DNA of 64,000 bases from an uncultured Acetatifactor sp. (lineage in GTDB: Bacteria; Bacillota; Clostridia; Lachnospirales; Lachnospiraceae): the NCBI GenBank assembly GCA_904501885.1, contig CAJGCP010000002.1, positions 30,146-94,145 of the forward strand, in the 5' to 3' direction. The translations under genes were made by a program, and so were the position numbers. Below the pieces are notes generated by a model that saw only the letters and a program-made list of their open reading frames with translations, was not told the DNA's origin and did not search any database. Below are positions 46,386-55,569 of the stretch, in pieces; within the stretch, counting starts at the first letter, position 1; every line of letters starts with the position of its first letter.

Positions 46386-46414
46386 TTGCTTAGTGAGAGT
46401 ATTCATTGTATAAT
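46386..46414 (+). promoter_or_regulatory. Promoter of gpmI
   Basis: TTGCTT (46386-46391), 17 bp, TATAAT (46409-46414), 49 bp before the gpmI ATG. Confidence 0.75.
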
Positions 46415-46463
46415 CTTTGAGGTATTAGAAACTCGAATTTAAGATTAGATTTAGGAGGATTTT

Positions 46464-48008
46464 ATGAATAAAAAACCGGTTGTTTTAATGATTTTGGACG
46501 GATATGGATTGAATGCAAAGGGAGAGGGCAATGCAGTGGCAATCGCCAACACTCCCGTCATGGATAAATTGATGCAGGAATGTCCTTTTGTGAAGGGCAA
46601 TGCCAGTGGTATGGCAGTAGGACTTCCCGAGGGACAGATGGGAAATTCTGAGGTAGGACACCTGAATATGGGCGCAGGCCGTATTGTATATCAGGAGTTG
46701 ACCAGAATCACGAAGGAGATTCAGGACGGCACTTTCTTTGAGAATCCTGCGCTCCTTGCAGCAGTGGAGAATTGCAAGGCAAATAACAGCGCATTGCACC
46801 TGATGGGACTTTTGTCCGACGGTGGTGTGCATAGCCATAATACCCATTTGTATGGTTTGTTGGAACTGGCGAAGCGTAATGGCCTTGAGAAGGTATATGT
46901 GCATTGCTTCCTGGATGGACGTGATACTCCTCCTGCCAGCGGAAAAGACTTTGCCGGTGAATTGATGGACAAAATGGAAGAAATGGGTGTGGGTAAGATC
47001 GCATCTGTCATGGGTCGTTATTATGTGATGGACCGTGATAATAACTGGGATCGTGTACAGAAAGCCTATGATGCTATGACTAAGGGTGAGGGCCTCACTG
47101 CTGCCTGCGCAAAATGTGGTATTCAGGCTTCTTATGACAGAGAGGAACTGGATGAGTTTGTAAAGCCTACTCTGATGGTGGAAGGAGGCGTTCCCGTGGC
47201 AACTATTCAGGATGGAGATTCTGTAGTGTTCTTTAACTTCCGTCCTGACCGTGCAAGAGAGATTACCAGAGCCTTCTGCGATGATGCATTCAAAGGCTTT
47301 GACAGAGGTGCGAGAAAGAATATTACCTTTGCATGTTTCTCCGATTATGACCCTACCATTCCCAACAAGAATGTGGCATTCCACAAGGTGGCAGTGACCA
47401 ATACCTTTGGCGAGTGGTTGGCAGCCAATGGCATGAAGCAGGCGCGTATTGCAGAGACAGAGAAGTATGCCCATGTCACCTTCTTCTTTAACGGTGGTGT
47501 GGAAGAGCCAAACGCAGGCGAGGACAGAGTGTTGGTGCCTTCTCCCAAGGATGTAGCAACCTATGATTTGAAGCCTCAGATGAGTGCTTATGAAGTTTGT
47601 GATAAGCTCTGTGAAGCAATCTCTTCTGATAAATATGATGTTATCATTATTAATTTTGCAAATCCTGATATGGTAGGTCATACCGGTGTGCTGGAAGCGG
47701 CTGTGAAGGCTGTGGAAGTGGTGGACGAGTGTGTGGGACGTGCAGTGGAGGCGGTGAAGAAAGCAGGCGGAGCAATGTTCATCTGTGCAGATCACGGCAA
47801 TGCAGAGCAGTTGGTGGATTATGAAACCAATGATGCATTTACCGCGCATACCACCAATGAGGTTCCTTTCATCCTTGTGAACTACGAAGAGGGCTATTCT
47901 CTGAGAGAGAATGGTTGTTTGGCAGATATCGTTCCTACCCTGATTGAAATCATGGGCAAGGAGCAGCCTGTGGAAATGACAGGAAAATCTTTGTTGATTC
48001 AAAAATAA
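46464..48008 (+). CDS. gpmI: 2,3-bisphosphoglycerate-independent phosphoglycerate mutase
   Basis: Interconverts 3- and 2-phosphoglycerate with two Mn ions, 514 residues. The start VVLMILDGYGLN holds the metal-binding Asp. The catalytic serine lies in GQMGNSEVGHLNMGAGR. DGRDTPPASG, FFNFRPDRARE, HVTFFFNGG and ICADHGNAEQL are all conserved. Mn-dependent iPGM is pH sensitive and important for sporulation in Bacillus. Codon use indicates high expression; a 505-codon frame opposite is a shadow. Followed by eno. Confidence 0.98.
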   Translation: MNKKPVVLMILDGYGLNAKGEGNAVAIANTPVMDKLMQECPFVKGNASGMAVGLPEGQMGNSEVGHLNMGAGRIVYQELTRITKEIQDGTFFENPALLAAVENCKANNSALHLMGLLSDGGVHSHNTHLYGLLELAKRNGLEKVYVHCFLDGRDTPPASGKDFAGELMDKMEEMGVGKIASVMGRYYVMDRDNNWDRVQKAYDAMTKGEGLTAACAKCGIQASYDREELDEFVKPTLMVEGGVPVATIQDGDSVVFFNFRPDRAREITRAFCDDAFKGFDRGARKNITFACFSDYDPTIPNKNVAFHKVAVTNTFGEWLAANGMKQARIAETEKYAHVTFFFNGGVEEPNAGEDRVLVPSPKDVATYDLKPQMSAYEVCDKLCEAISSDKYDVIIINFANPDMVGHTGVLEAAVKAVEVVDECVGRAVEAVKKAGGAMFICADHGNAEQLVDYETNDAFTAHTTNEVPFILVNYEEGYSLRENGCLADIVPTLIEIMGKEQPVEMTGKSLLIQK

Positions 48009-48017
48009 AACGATTTG

Positions 48018-48058
48018 TCCCTCACAAAAGCAAAAATCCTTTTGTGGGGGATATTTTT
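48018..48058 (+). terminator. Terminator of gpmI
   Basis: A 13-bp stem (48018-48030 with 48039-48051, one G-U) and a TATTTTT tail between gpmI and eno. Confidence 0.85.
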
Positions 48059-48160
48059 CTAATGGAACGAGTATTCTAAATGAAAAGAACGGAAAGCGTG
48101 TGCGTTATGCAAATCAATGATGTTACACGGGATTCGTGCATTTGACAAGGAGGTTTGGAT

Positions 48161-49447
48161 ATGGAACAGTTAGAGATTCTAAAAGTATATGGAAGAGAAA
48201 TTCTGGATTCCCGCGGCAATCCCACAGTGGAGGCCACGGTGACAGTGAAAAATCACAATAACGGCCGCATCTATGAAGGTACGGCAGCGGTACCCTCGGG
48301 TGCTAGTACCGGTATGTTTGAGGCGGTGGAACTGCGTGATGGGGAACCCAGATACTTTGGCTTAGGTGTTAGAAAAGCTGTGCAGAATGTAAAAGAAAAA
48401 ATTGCCGGTGCACTGGTGGGTAAAAATGCCGGTAACCAACAGGAAATCGATGAGATTCTGCTTCATATTGATGGTACCGAGAATAAGAGTAATTTGGGTG
48501 CCAATGCTATGCTTGCAGTATCCATGGCTACCGCAAAGGCTGCCTCAGAAGGACTGGAAGTGCCTCTGTTCAAATATCTTGGGGGTGTGCCCTTGAAATC
48601 CATGCCACGCCCTATGATGAATATCTTAAACGGAGGAAAACACGCAGAGAATACCGTGGATTTTCAGGAATTTATGATTGTTCCCATGTCTTCTGATTGT
48701 TTTGCAGAGTCCTTGCGTATGTGTGCGGAAGTATATCATCATTTAAAACAGATATTAAAGCAGCGTGGCCTCAGTACAGGAGTAGGGGACGAGGGCGGTT
48801 TTGCTCCTGACCTGCCTGATGCAGAAAGCGTTATGGAGTTGATGGTAGAAGCCATTGAGACAGCAGGATATTTGCCCGGCAAGGATATATGTATTTCCCT
48901 GGATGTGGCAGCCAGTGAATTATATGAGGAGGAACAAAAACGATATTATTTCCCTGGAGAAAGCAAGTTGAAGGGCAAGGAAGTATATCGGGATACTTTG
49001 GAGATGATCAACTATCTGGAATTCCTGACAGAGAAATTCCCCATTCTCTCTATTGAGGACGGATTGTCGGAAGAGGATTGGGACGGTTGGAAATTACTGA
49101 CTGAGAGAATTGGCTCCAAGGTGCTCTTGGTGGGAGACGATTTATTTGTGACCAACACCAAGAGAATTGCTGTGGGGATTCAAAAGGGATGTGGCAATGC
49201 GGTGTTGATCAAGGTAAACCAAATCGGCACCTTGAGCGAGTCCATGGCGGCCATTCAGATGTCCTTCCGCAACGGCTATACTCCCGTGATTTCCCATCGT
49301 TCCGGCGAGACGGAAGATACTTTTATTGCGGATTTGGCGGTGGCTGTATCAGCAGAATATATCAAGATGGGAGCACCTTGCCGTGCAGAAAGAGTTGCAA
49401 AATATAATAGATTGTTGAGAATTGAGGAAAATATTCTTCAATGGTAA
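48161..49447 (+). CDS. eno: Enolase
   Basis: Glycolytic 2-phosphoglycerate dehydratase, 428 residues. [91 protein letters not shown] (catalytic loop) and [17 protein letters not shown] are all conserved. I chose ATG 48161, 7 nt after AAGGAGG; the TTG two codons earlier lies too close. Several loops have less common residues, but catalytic residues look intact. Confidence 0.98.
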   Translation: MEQLEILKVYGREILDSRGNPTVEATVTVKNHNNGRIYEGTAAVPSGASTGMFEAVELRDGEPRYFGLGVRKAVQNVKEKIAGALVGKNAGNQQEIDEILLHIDGTENKSNLGANAMLAVSMATAKAASEGLEVPLFKYLGGVPLKSMPRPMMNILNGGKHAENTVDFQEFMIVPMSSDCFAESLRMCAEVYHHLKQILKQRGLSTGVGDEGGFAPDLPDAESVMELMVEAIETAGYLPGKDICISLDVAASELYEEEQKRYYFPGESKLKGKEVYRDTLEMINYLEFLTEKFPILSIEDGLSEEDWDGWKLLTERIGSKVLLVGDDLFVTNTKRIAVGIQKGCGNAVLIKVNQIGTLSESMAAIQMSFRNGYTPVISHRSGETEDTFIADLAVAVSAEYIKMGAPCRAERVAKYNRLLRIEENILQW

Positions 49448-49455
49448 AAAAATGG

Positions 49456-49484
49456 TTGCCATTAATTTTGAAATATGATACAAT
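49456..49484 (+). promoter_or_regulatory. Promoter of secG
   Basis: TTGCCA (49456-49461), 17 bp, TACAAT (49479-49484), 30 bp before secG. Confidence 0.75.
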
Positions 49485-49514
49485 CAAAATCGCTTGACAT
49501 TAGGAGGTGTAAAA

Positions 49515-49754
49515 ATGGGAGCGTTAAAGATTGTATTAACCGTATTATTTATCATTGTTTGTATCGCACTTATTGTGCTTGTATTGATGCAGGAAGGCAA
49601 GTCCGCAGGACTTGGTACCATCAGTGGTGCAGCTGAAACATATTGGGGAAAGAACAAGGGCCGTTCTATGGAAGGAACACTTGTTAGACTTACCAAGATT
49701 TTGGCAGTAGCATTTATTGTTCTTGCAATTGTTTTGAATCTCAGCATTTTCTAA
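49515..49754 (+). CDS. secG: Preprotein translocase subunit SecG
   Basis: A 79-residue protein with two helices (~3-23 and ~57-78) separated by the SecG loop [25 protein letters not shown] (recognised by QEGKSAGLG and GKNKGRS). It stabilises the SecYEG channel. ATG 49515 follows AGGAGG; the frame extends upstream but without conservation. The order secG-rnr-smpB-ssrA is the classical Firmicute arrangement. Confidence 0.96.
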   Translation: MGALKIVLTVLFIIVCIALIVLVLMQEGKSAGLGTISGAAETYWGKNKGRSMEGTLVRLTKILAVAFIVLAIVLNLSIF

Positions 49755-49768
49755 GATTTGAAAGAACC

Positions 49769-49801
49769 AAAGCACTCTGATACAACAGAGTGCTTTTTTA
49801 T
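49769..49801 (+). terminator. Terminator between secG and rnr
   Basis: AAAGCACTCT / AGAGTGCTTT stem with an 8-nt loop and a T6 tail. Confidence 0.88.
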
Positions 49802-49828
49802 TTGTCCAAAGGAGGTGCATTCTTTATT

Positions 49829-51919
49829 ATGACGAATATAAAAAAGAAACAAAGCATAACTGAATATATGAAGAATGCGACTTCACAGAAAATTGCGTCT
49901 TCTCAAAAGAGAGAAAATGTACGACAGGAAGAGCTCCTTTCAGGTAAATTCATTAGCCACGCTAAGGGATTTGGATTTGTAGTGGTGGAAGGATACGAGG
50001 AGGATTTCTTTATTCCTGAAGAATATACTGCCGGCGCATTTCAGGGAGACACGGTGCAAATACTTCCCTTTGGTGGGCACCCTGATAAAAAAACAGGGAA
50101 GAGACAGGAAGCAAAGGTACTTCGCATTCTTTCCAGAGGGATTACCCAGTTGGTGGGCACTTATGAACAGTCCAAGAATCATTATGGCTTTGTGTGCCCG
50201 GATAACACCAAGATTCCATGGGATATCTATGTGCCAAAGGAACGATCCAAGGGGGCTGTGACCGGGCATAAGGTGGTAGTGGAACTCACCGACTATGGCT
50301 CTAACAGGAGAAGCCCGGAGGGGAAAGTGGTGGAAATACTAGGTCATATCAATGACCCTGGAGTGGACATTATGTCCATTGTCCGAGCCTATGAGATTCC
50401 CACAGAATTTAACGATAATGTTATGAATCAGGTGCAACAGGTGCCTTCTGAGGTGTGCCCTGAGGATATGGTGGAACGCCGTGATTTGCGTGACGTGGTT
50501 ATGGTCACCATTGATGGGGAAGATGCCAAGGATTTAGATGATGCGGTCAGCGTCAGCTTTTCCGATGGCAAATATCATTTGGGTGTGCACATCGCAGATG
50601 TATCCCATTATGTGCGGGAAAATTCTTTTCTGGATAAAGAGGCGAAAAAACGTGGCACCAGTGTGTATCTGGTGGACCGTGTCATTCCCATGTTGCCTCA
50701 TGCCTTATCCAATGGCATTTGTTCTCTAAATGCGGGCGTGGACCGACTGGCATTGAGCTGCATTATGACAGTGGATGAACATGGGGAAATTATAGACTAT
50801 GAAATTTGTGAGTCAGTGATTCGTGTAGATAAAAGACTCAGTTATACCCAAGTAAAGTGCGTGTTAGAAGATGAAACATTACTTTCTACGGATGAATACA
50901 GTGGCTTTGCCCCTTTTTATCCGATGCTCTTACAGATGAAGACATTGTCCGGTCTTTTGCGCCAGAGAAGACGAGAAAGAGGTGCCATTGACTTTGATTT
51001 CCCGGAGGCAAAGATTATACTGGACAAAAAGGGGCGACCTGTGGATATTCATCCCTATGAGAGAAATGTTGCGACTATGATTATCGAAGATTTCATGTTG
51101 GCAGCCAACGAAACCATCGCGCAAAATTATTATTGGATGGAATCCCCTTTTGTATATCGTGTTCACGAAGTACCTGACACGGATAAAATTCAAAAATTGG
51201 TTACCTTTATTTATAATTTGGGCTACTATATGAAATCCATCGGCAAGGCGAAGGTAAAGAGTGGTACAGGGGAGGTACATCCCAAGGAAATTCAGAAGTT
51301 GTTAGATAAAATTGCAGGTACGCCGGAAGAAGCGCTGATCAGCAGACTGACCCTGCGTAGTATGAAACAGGCCAGATATAGCGTGGAGAGTAGCGGACAT
51401 TTTGGTTTGGCAAGCAATTTCTATACCCATTTTACATCTCCCATAAGAAGATACCCTGATTTGCAGATTCACCGCATTATCAAGGAGCATATTCACGGAG
51501 GGATGACAGAAAAACGGGCTAGTCACTATAAGGAAATATTGCCGGATGTGGCGAAGCATTCTTCTGAAACCGAGCGAAGAGCTGCAGAGGCGGAACGAGA
51601 GACAGAGAAACTGAAAAAAGTACAGTACATGGAACGCCATATTGGGGAGGAGTATGTGGGAGTGATATCCGGTGTGACTTCCTGGGGCATTTATGTGGAA
51701 CTGCCCAATACCGTGGAGGGTATGATACGCCTTTCGAAATTATCCGGTGATTTCTATTATTTCAATGAAGCTTCTTACGAGGTGATTGGAGAGATGACGG
51801 GCAGAACATTCAAACTGGGGATGCCCCTGAAGGTGTGTGTGGCAGATGCGGACAGAACCATGAAAACTATTGATTTTGATCTGGTCTCAGAGTATAATCT
51901 AGAGGAAGAAGAAAGTTAG
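49829..51919 (+). CDS. rnr: Ribonuclease R
   Basis: A 3'-5' exoribonuclease of the RNB family, 696 residues from ATG 49829 with AAAGGAGGTG upstream. A short basic N-terminus leads into cold-shock domains ([17 protein letters not shown] and [16 protein letters not shown]), the RNB catalytic domain with [14 protein letters not shown] (metal-binding Asp residues) and the C-terminal S1 domain ([24 protein letters not shown]). RNase R works with tmRNA-SmpB in degrading non-stop mRNAs, and all three genes are together here. Confidence 0.97.
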   Translation: MTNIKKKQSITEYMKNATSQKIASSQKRENVRQEELLSGKFISHAKGFGFVVVEGYEEDFFIPEEYTAGAFQGDTVQILPFGGHPDKKTGKRQEAKVLRILSRGITQLVGTYEQSKNHYGFVCPDNTKIPWDIYVPKERSKGAVTGHKVVVELTDYGSNRRSPEGKVVEILGHINDPGVDIMSIVRAYEIPTEFNDNVMNQVQQVPSEVCPEDMVERRDLRDVVMVTIDGEDAKDLDDAVSVSFSDGKYHLGVHIADVSHYVRENSFLDKEAKKRGTSVYLVDRVIPMLPHALSNGICSLNAGVDRLALSCIMTVDEHGEIIDYEICESVIRVDKRLSYTQVKCVLEDETLLSTDEYSGFAPFYPMLLQMKTLSGLLRQRRRERGAIDFDFPEAKIILDKKGRPVDIHPYERNVATMIIEDFMLAANETIAQNYYWMESPFVYRVHEVPDTDKIQKLVTFIYNLGYYMKSIGKAKVKSGTGEVHPKEIQKLLDKIAGTPEEALISRLTLRSMKQARYSVESSGHFGLASNFYTHFTSPIRRYPDLQIHRIIKEHIHGGMTEKRASHYKEILPDVAKHSSETERRAAEAERETEKLKKVQYMERHIGEEYVGVISGVTSWGIYVELPNTVEGMIRLSKLSGDFYYFNEASYEVIGEMTGRTFKLGMPLKVCVADADRTMKTIDFDLVSEYNLEEEES

Positions 51920-51933
51920 AAGAGAGGGCGAAA

Positions 51934-52401
51934 ATGGCCGGTAAAGAGACATTAAAGCTGGTTGCTAATAATAAGAAAGCCTTTCATGATTATTTTATTG
52001 ATGAAACCTATGAAGCAGGCATTGCCTTGCATGGAACAGAGGTCAAATCCTTGCGCATGGGGAAATGCAGTATCAAGGAGTCCTTTATCCGTATTGAAAA
52101 CGGCGAAGTTTTTGTGTATGGTATGCATATCAGCCCATACGAAAAGGGTAACATCTTTAATAAAGACCCCTTGCGGGTGAAGAAATTATTGATGCACAAG
52201 GCTGAAATCAATAAATTGACAGGAAAGATTAAGGAAAAAGGTTATACTTTGGTGCCCTTGCAGGTATACTTTAAGCAGGGTAAGGCAAAGGTGGAAGTAG
52301 GGCTTGCACGAGGTAAGAAGCTCTACGACAAGAGGGAGGATATCGCCAAGAAGGACCAGCGAAGAGAAATGGAGCGGGATTTCAAGGTGAAAAATATATA
52401 A
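51934..52401 (+). CDS. smpB: SsrA-binding protein SmpB
   Basis: tmRNA partner in trans-translation, 155 residues. [33 protein letters not shown] is the SmpB core (recognised by [16 protein letters not shown]), followed by [20 protein letters not shown] and the C-terminal helix that enters the ribosomal mRNA channel. The ATG is 15 bp after rnr, and ssrA begins only about 8 bp after its stop, so the two are probably co-transcribed. Confidence 0.98.
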   Translation: MAGKETLKLVANNKKAFHDYFIDETYEAGIALHGTEVKSLRMGKCSIKESFIRIENGEVFVYGMHISPYEKGNIFNKDPLRVKKLLMHKAEINKLTGKIKEKGYTLVPLQVYFKQGKAKVEVGLARGKKLYDKREDIAKKDQRREMERDFKVKNI

Positions 52402-52409
52402 ATATATCC

Positions 52410-52753
52410 GGGCTAGTAAAGGTTTCGACAGGGGTCTTGCAGCTGGAGAAGCTATCCGTTGCGACACGTTAATCGCAAAATTAAAAATAAACGCTGAAGA
52501 AAATTTAGCATACGCTGCCTAATGGCAGCTGTCCGCTCTAAGGCACTCACACTTTAGAATCCGGGCATCGACTATGTGAGAAACGACATACACTAAGCTT
52601 TGCGTGTATGGGCGTAATATGAAGCTACTGAATCTATCGGGGTGTTCGTTTCCCGGTAGAGGAGGGAATGGGTCTCGACCACAATAACGGACTATGATAG
52701 TAGAAGTACAGGGAATGGGCTTTTGGACACGGGTTCGACTCCCGTCTAGTCCA
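52410..52753 (+). ncRNA. ssrA: Transfer-messenger RNA (tmRNA)
   Basis: The 5' end GGGCTAGTAAAGGTTTCGAC and the 3' tRNA-like end with GGTTCGACTCCCG and CTAGTCC pair to give the acceptor stem (one G-U). The discriminator is A52753 and CCA is not encoded. The tag reading frame runs 52475-52522 from GCA to TAA and encodes AKLKINAEENLAYAA, ending in a typical hydrophobic degradation signal. Pseudoknot sequences flank the tag frame. A terminator follows at 52777. Confidence 0.96.
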
Positions 52754-52776
52754 CTACAGCTGAATATCAGCGAAGA

Positions 52777-52816
52777 GAAAGGTTCCGACCGCGAAATGCG
52801 GTTGGAACCTTTTCTT
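52777..52816 (+). terminator. Terminator of smpB-ssrA
   Basis: A 15-bp stem (52778-52792 with 52798-52812, one G-U pair), loop GAAAT, then TTTCTTT. Confidence 0.92.
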
Positions 52817-52822
52817 TGCTAT

Positions 52823-52868
52823 AAAACCAACTTTTCGATAGAAAATATGACTCAAAAAACCAACTTTT
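52823..52868. repeat. Paired 13-bp direct repeats before the recombinase gene
   Basis: AAAACCAACTTTT occurs at 52823-52835 and again at 52856-52868, 33 bp apart start to start, between the tmRNA terminator and the recombinase. Such spacing would fit arm-type binding sites for a tyrosine recombinase, but this is inference. Confidence 0.6.
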
Positions 52869-52921
52869 AAATTTTTATAGTTGCGGATTCGATAAAATAT
52901 ACCTCATAGGAGGTAAAAACT

Positions 52922-53767
52922 ATGACGAAAAAAAGGATTACGGAACAATTGCTGGAAAGGTTTTATGAACACTTAAGACAGGAGGAAAAAAGCGGCAACA
53001 CCATCGAGAAGTATCTTCGGGATGTGAGAGCGTTTGCCGCTTATCTGGACGGACGACAAATCAGTAAGGCGGAAGTAATTGCATATAAGAGTAAATTATT
53101 AGCTGAAAACTACGCGGCAAGAAGTATTAATTCTATGTTAGCATCGTTGAATAGCTTCTTCGTGTTCTGCGATTGGACGGATTGCAAAGTGAAATCCATC
53201 AAACTGCAACAGCAGGTGTATTGCACGGAAGAAAAGGAACTGACCAAGGCAGAATACCAGCGTCTCATTCAAACTGCAAGTAAAAAAGGAAAGGAACGTC
53301 TAAACTTGTTGATTCAAACCATCTGCGGTACGGGTATCCGTATCAGTGAACTGCAATACATCACTGTGGAAGCAGTGAGGCGAGGGGAAGCCTGCGTTTC
53401 ACTAAAGGGTAAAACGCGCACCGTCTTTATCGTCAAGGAATTACAAAAGAAACTGATACAATATGCCCGTGAACAGGAGATTATCACGGGGGCGATATTT
53501 ATCACCCGTAACGGTAAACCCATGAGTCGCACCAATATCTGGCGGGAAATGAAAGGCTTATGTGAGGAGGCAGGCGTGAATCCCGAAAAGGTATTTCCGC
53601 ACAACCTGCGCCACCTATTTGCCCGCACCTTTTATGGTATTGAGAAGGACATCGCCAAATTAGCGGATATTCTAGGGCACAGCAGTATCAACACCACAAG
53701 AATCTATATTATTACTACCGGAGATGAACACAGAAGAAGGATGGAAAGTATGAGATTAATTATATAA
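52922..53767 (+). CDS. Tyrosine recombinase/integrase
   Basis: A 281-residue XerC/D-like site-specific recombinase. The N-terminal SAM-like core-binding domain (~5-95: YEHLRQEEKSGNTIEKYLRDV, AARSINSMLASLNSFFVF) is followed by the catalytic domain. All active-site residues are visible: Arg in GTGIRISEL, Lys in LKGKTRTVF, HNLRH, GHSS and the nucleophile Tyr in TRIYII. AGGAGG precedes the ATG. Its position just after tmRNA, a favourite integration site, and before a defence-type gene cluster suggests it may mobilise or have delivered the island. Its small size and single core-binding domain are Xer-like, and a resident function cannot be excluded. Confidence 0.92.
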   Translation: MTKKRITEQLLERFYEHLRQEEKSGNTIEKYLRDVRAFAAYLDGRQISKAEVIAYKSKLLAENYAARSINSMLASLNSFFVFCDWTDCKVKSIKLQQQVYCTEEKELTKAEYQRLIQTASKKGKERLNLLIQTICGTGIRISELQYITVEAVRRGEACVSLKGKTRTVFIVKELQKKLIQYAREQEIITGAIFITRNGKPMSRTNIWREMKGLCEEAGVNPEKVFPHNLRHLFARTFYGIEKDIAKLADILGHSSINTTRIYIITTGDEHRRRMESMRLII

Positions 53768-53770
53768 AAA

Positions 53771-53796
53771 CCGTCGGCCAACAAGTGTGCCGACGG
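53771..53796 (-). terminator. Hairpin after the recombinase (T-tract on minus strand)
   Basis: CCGTCGGC / GCCGACGG with a 10-nt loop lies 3 bp after the recombinase stop. On the plus strand it is followed by A residues; on the minus strand it is followed by TTTTT. It therefore fits a leftward terminator best, though it may also punctuate the recombinase mRNA. Confidence 0.6.
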
Positions 53797-53801
53797 AAAA
53801 T

Positions 53802-54114
53802 ACATAATCCATATTATGTTGTAGAGAAGCATACATATATAACAGCAGATTCAATTGCAAACAGAAATTGATAGATAAAAGTTTTATTTTGTAGCACGAG
53901 AAACAGACCCACCGGCTATATTTTACAGGCGGGTCTAATTGCGTTGAGTAATTCATATCATCGTCGAAAGTAATGATTCACATAAAGGGGAAATAATATG
54001 TCAGTTTATGTCGAAAATCATTGTAAAACTTGCTGTTTAGTGCTATACTTTATTGCATTAAAGGGTTAACGATTCAGTATTAACCTTTATTTTACAACAT
54101 AATATGGATTATGT
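53802..54114. repeat. Region bounded by 22-bp inverted repeats
   Basis: The 22 bp at 53802-53823 are the exact reverse complement of 54093-54114. Each arm is itself nearly palindromic (ACATAAT-CCAT-ATTATGT). They bound 269 bp that hold a hairpin at 53905-53936 (AGACCC...GGGTCT, one mismatch), a 23-codon frame and a second hairpin near 54059-54089. I see no convincing target-site duplication. This covers most of the 386-bp gap between the recombinase and the SPFH gene. Confidence 0.75.
53998..54069 (+). CDS. Possible 23-residue peptide
   Basis: ATG 53998 is preceded by AAAGGGG with 7-nt spacing. The frame encodes MSVYVENHCKTCCL then a hydrophobic tail (VLYFIALKG) and stops at 54067-54069, just before a hairpin (AAAGGGTTAA/TTAACCTTT). 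It could be a tiny leader or toxin-like peptide at the head of the defence cluster, but length and lack of comparison leave this uncertain. Confidence 0.25.
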   Translation: MSVYVENHCKTCCLVLYFIALKG

Positions 54115-54153
54115 TACATTCGATGACAATAGAAAAATTTAGGAGGAACTAAA

Positions 54154-55566
54154 ATGGCACCAATTGCAGAGGTAATTAAGTACGAAGGGGATAACAGCAC
54201 ATTCATTTGGAAACATCCCAGCGAGGACTTCAACAGCATAACACAGTTAATCGTCCACGAGAGTCAGGAAGCCATCTTCTTTATGAACGGAGAGGCACTT
54301 GATTTGTTTGGCCCCGGACGGCATACTTTGGAGACTCAGAACATTCCCAAGATTGGAAAGTTTTTAAATCGTACTACGGGAGATGATACACCCTTCCATT
54401 GTGAAGTTTATTTCATCAATAAAACCGTGCAGATGGCTGTGAAATGGGGAACGGATAGTAAGGTTCGCTTTATCGAGCCTACCTTTGGCGTGCCTATCGA
54501 AATTGGTGCATCCGGCGAGATGAACCTGATGGTATCGGATCCTCGTAAACTATTGATCAAATTGGTGGGTACTATGAATGGTATCGCATGGGATGATAGA
54601 AGCGGCGGATTCACTAAGTCTCTGGCAGCTTCCTTCCGACCTTTGATTTCCACCGCAGTGAAAACCAATCTCTCCTCCTGTATCAAGTCAAAGAACATGA
54701 ACATTTTGGAGATAGATGAAAATTTAGGATTACTCTCCGACGTATTGAAAAACAGTATCCTTCCCGGATTTGAGGAGTACGGATTGACCATTCCGGAGTT
54801 CTATGTGACCACCGTTGTTCTACCTGAGAACGACCCTAACTTCAAGCGTATTCGCGAATTACATACGATTTCTTTGCAGAAAAAGATGGTGGAAGCTGAA
54901 ACAACCATCAAGACTGCTATGGCAGAATCTCAGGCAACCATCACTGCCGCTGAGAGGCAGGCTGTATTAGAGAGAGAAACAACCATCACCGAGCAGACCC
55001 GCCGGGAAGCAGAGAGAGAACTCATCCGTGCCCAGGCAGAAGCACAGGCGGCAAAAATGTCCGGCTTTGCAGAAGCGGAGATTATGCGTGCGAAGGGATA
55101 TACGGAGAAGGATGTATTGCAGGCCGAAGTGCAGAAAGCATACGCAGAAGGTATCGGCAATATGACCATTACCGGAGGCGGTGGCAGTGTAGCCGGAGAT
55201 ATGATTGGCCTTGGCGTAGGCATGGCAGCGGCAGGTGCTGTCAGCGGACAGATGGGTGAAATGTTCAAAGGCTTTGGCATGACGCCTACATCAGCACCTC
55301 AAGTACCTCAAGCAGTAAAGATAACCTGTCCTAATTGTAATAGTGAAGTGCCAGAGAATTCTAAGTTCTGTTTAGAGTGTGGCACCAAGATAGAGATTTT
55401 GAATGAAAATGAAGTAATTTGCCCTGCGTGTGGCAAGAAAACCAACAAAGGCAAGTTCTGTATGGAATGTGGCGCACCTTTAATTGCGAAATGTGCGAAC
55501 TGTGGTGCAGAGATACCGAATGGTGCAAAGTTCTGTTTAGAATGTGGAACAAAAGTGGAGGGTTAA
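54154..55566 (+). CDS. SPFH-domain protein with three C-terminal zinc ribbons
   Basis: A 470-residue protein of the YdjI/virion-core-like SPFH group. The N-terminal SPFH region (~10-250) begins VIKYEGDNSTFIWKHPSEDF and contains HESQEAIFFMNGEALDLFGPGRH (marked by QEAIFFMNGEA). A coiled coil (~240-330: ERQAVLERETTITEQTRRE) and a Gly/Ala-rich hinge (~340-375) follow. From Cys392 come three zinc ribbons: CPNC...CLECGTK, CPACG...CMECG and CANCG...CLECGTK. There is no transmembrane helix. Similar SPFH proteins assemble on membranes as large oligomers. AGGAGG precedes the ATG. It heads the seven-gene co-directional cluster with TIR, HEPN and SIR2 proteins; a scaffold or sensor role is inferred. Confidence 0.85.
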   Translation: MAPIAEVIKYEGDNSTFIWKHPSEDFNSITQLIVHESQEAIFFMNGEALDLFGPGRHTLETQNIPKIGKFLNRTTGDDTPFHCEVYFINKTVQMAVKWGTDSKVRFIEPTFGVPIEIGASGEMNLMVSDPRKLLIKLVGTMNGIAWDDRSGGFTKSLAASFRPLISTAVKTNLSSCIKSKNMNILEIDENLGLLSDVLKNSILPGFEEYGLTIPEFYVTTVVLPENDPNFKRIRELHTISLQKKMVEAETTIKTAMAESQATITAAERQAVLERETTITEQTRREAERELIRAQAEAQAAKMSGFAEAEIMRAKGYTEKDVLQAEVQKAYAEGIGNMTITGGGGSVAGDMIGLGVGMAAAGAVSGQMGEMFKGFGMTPTSAPQVPQAVKITCPNCNSEVPENSKFCLECGTKIEILNENEVICPACGKKTNKGKFCMECGAPLIAKCANCGAEIPNGAKFCLECGTKVEG

Positions 55567-55569
55567 TCA

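Noticed and set aside
46485..48002. A 505-codon open frame on the minus strand opposite gpmI
   Set aside because: Same reason: a shadow of a highly expressed gene with strong codon bias; the product is Cys/His-rich nonsense without motifs.
52186..52467. A 93-codon minus-strand frame over smpB and the start of ssrA
   Set aside because: It overlaps a clear smpB gene and the tmRNA 5' end and has no domain.
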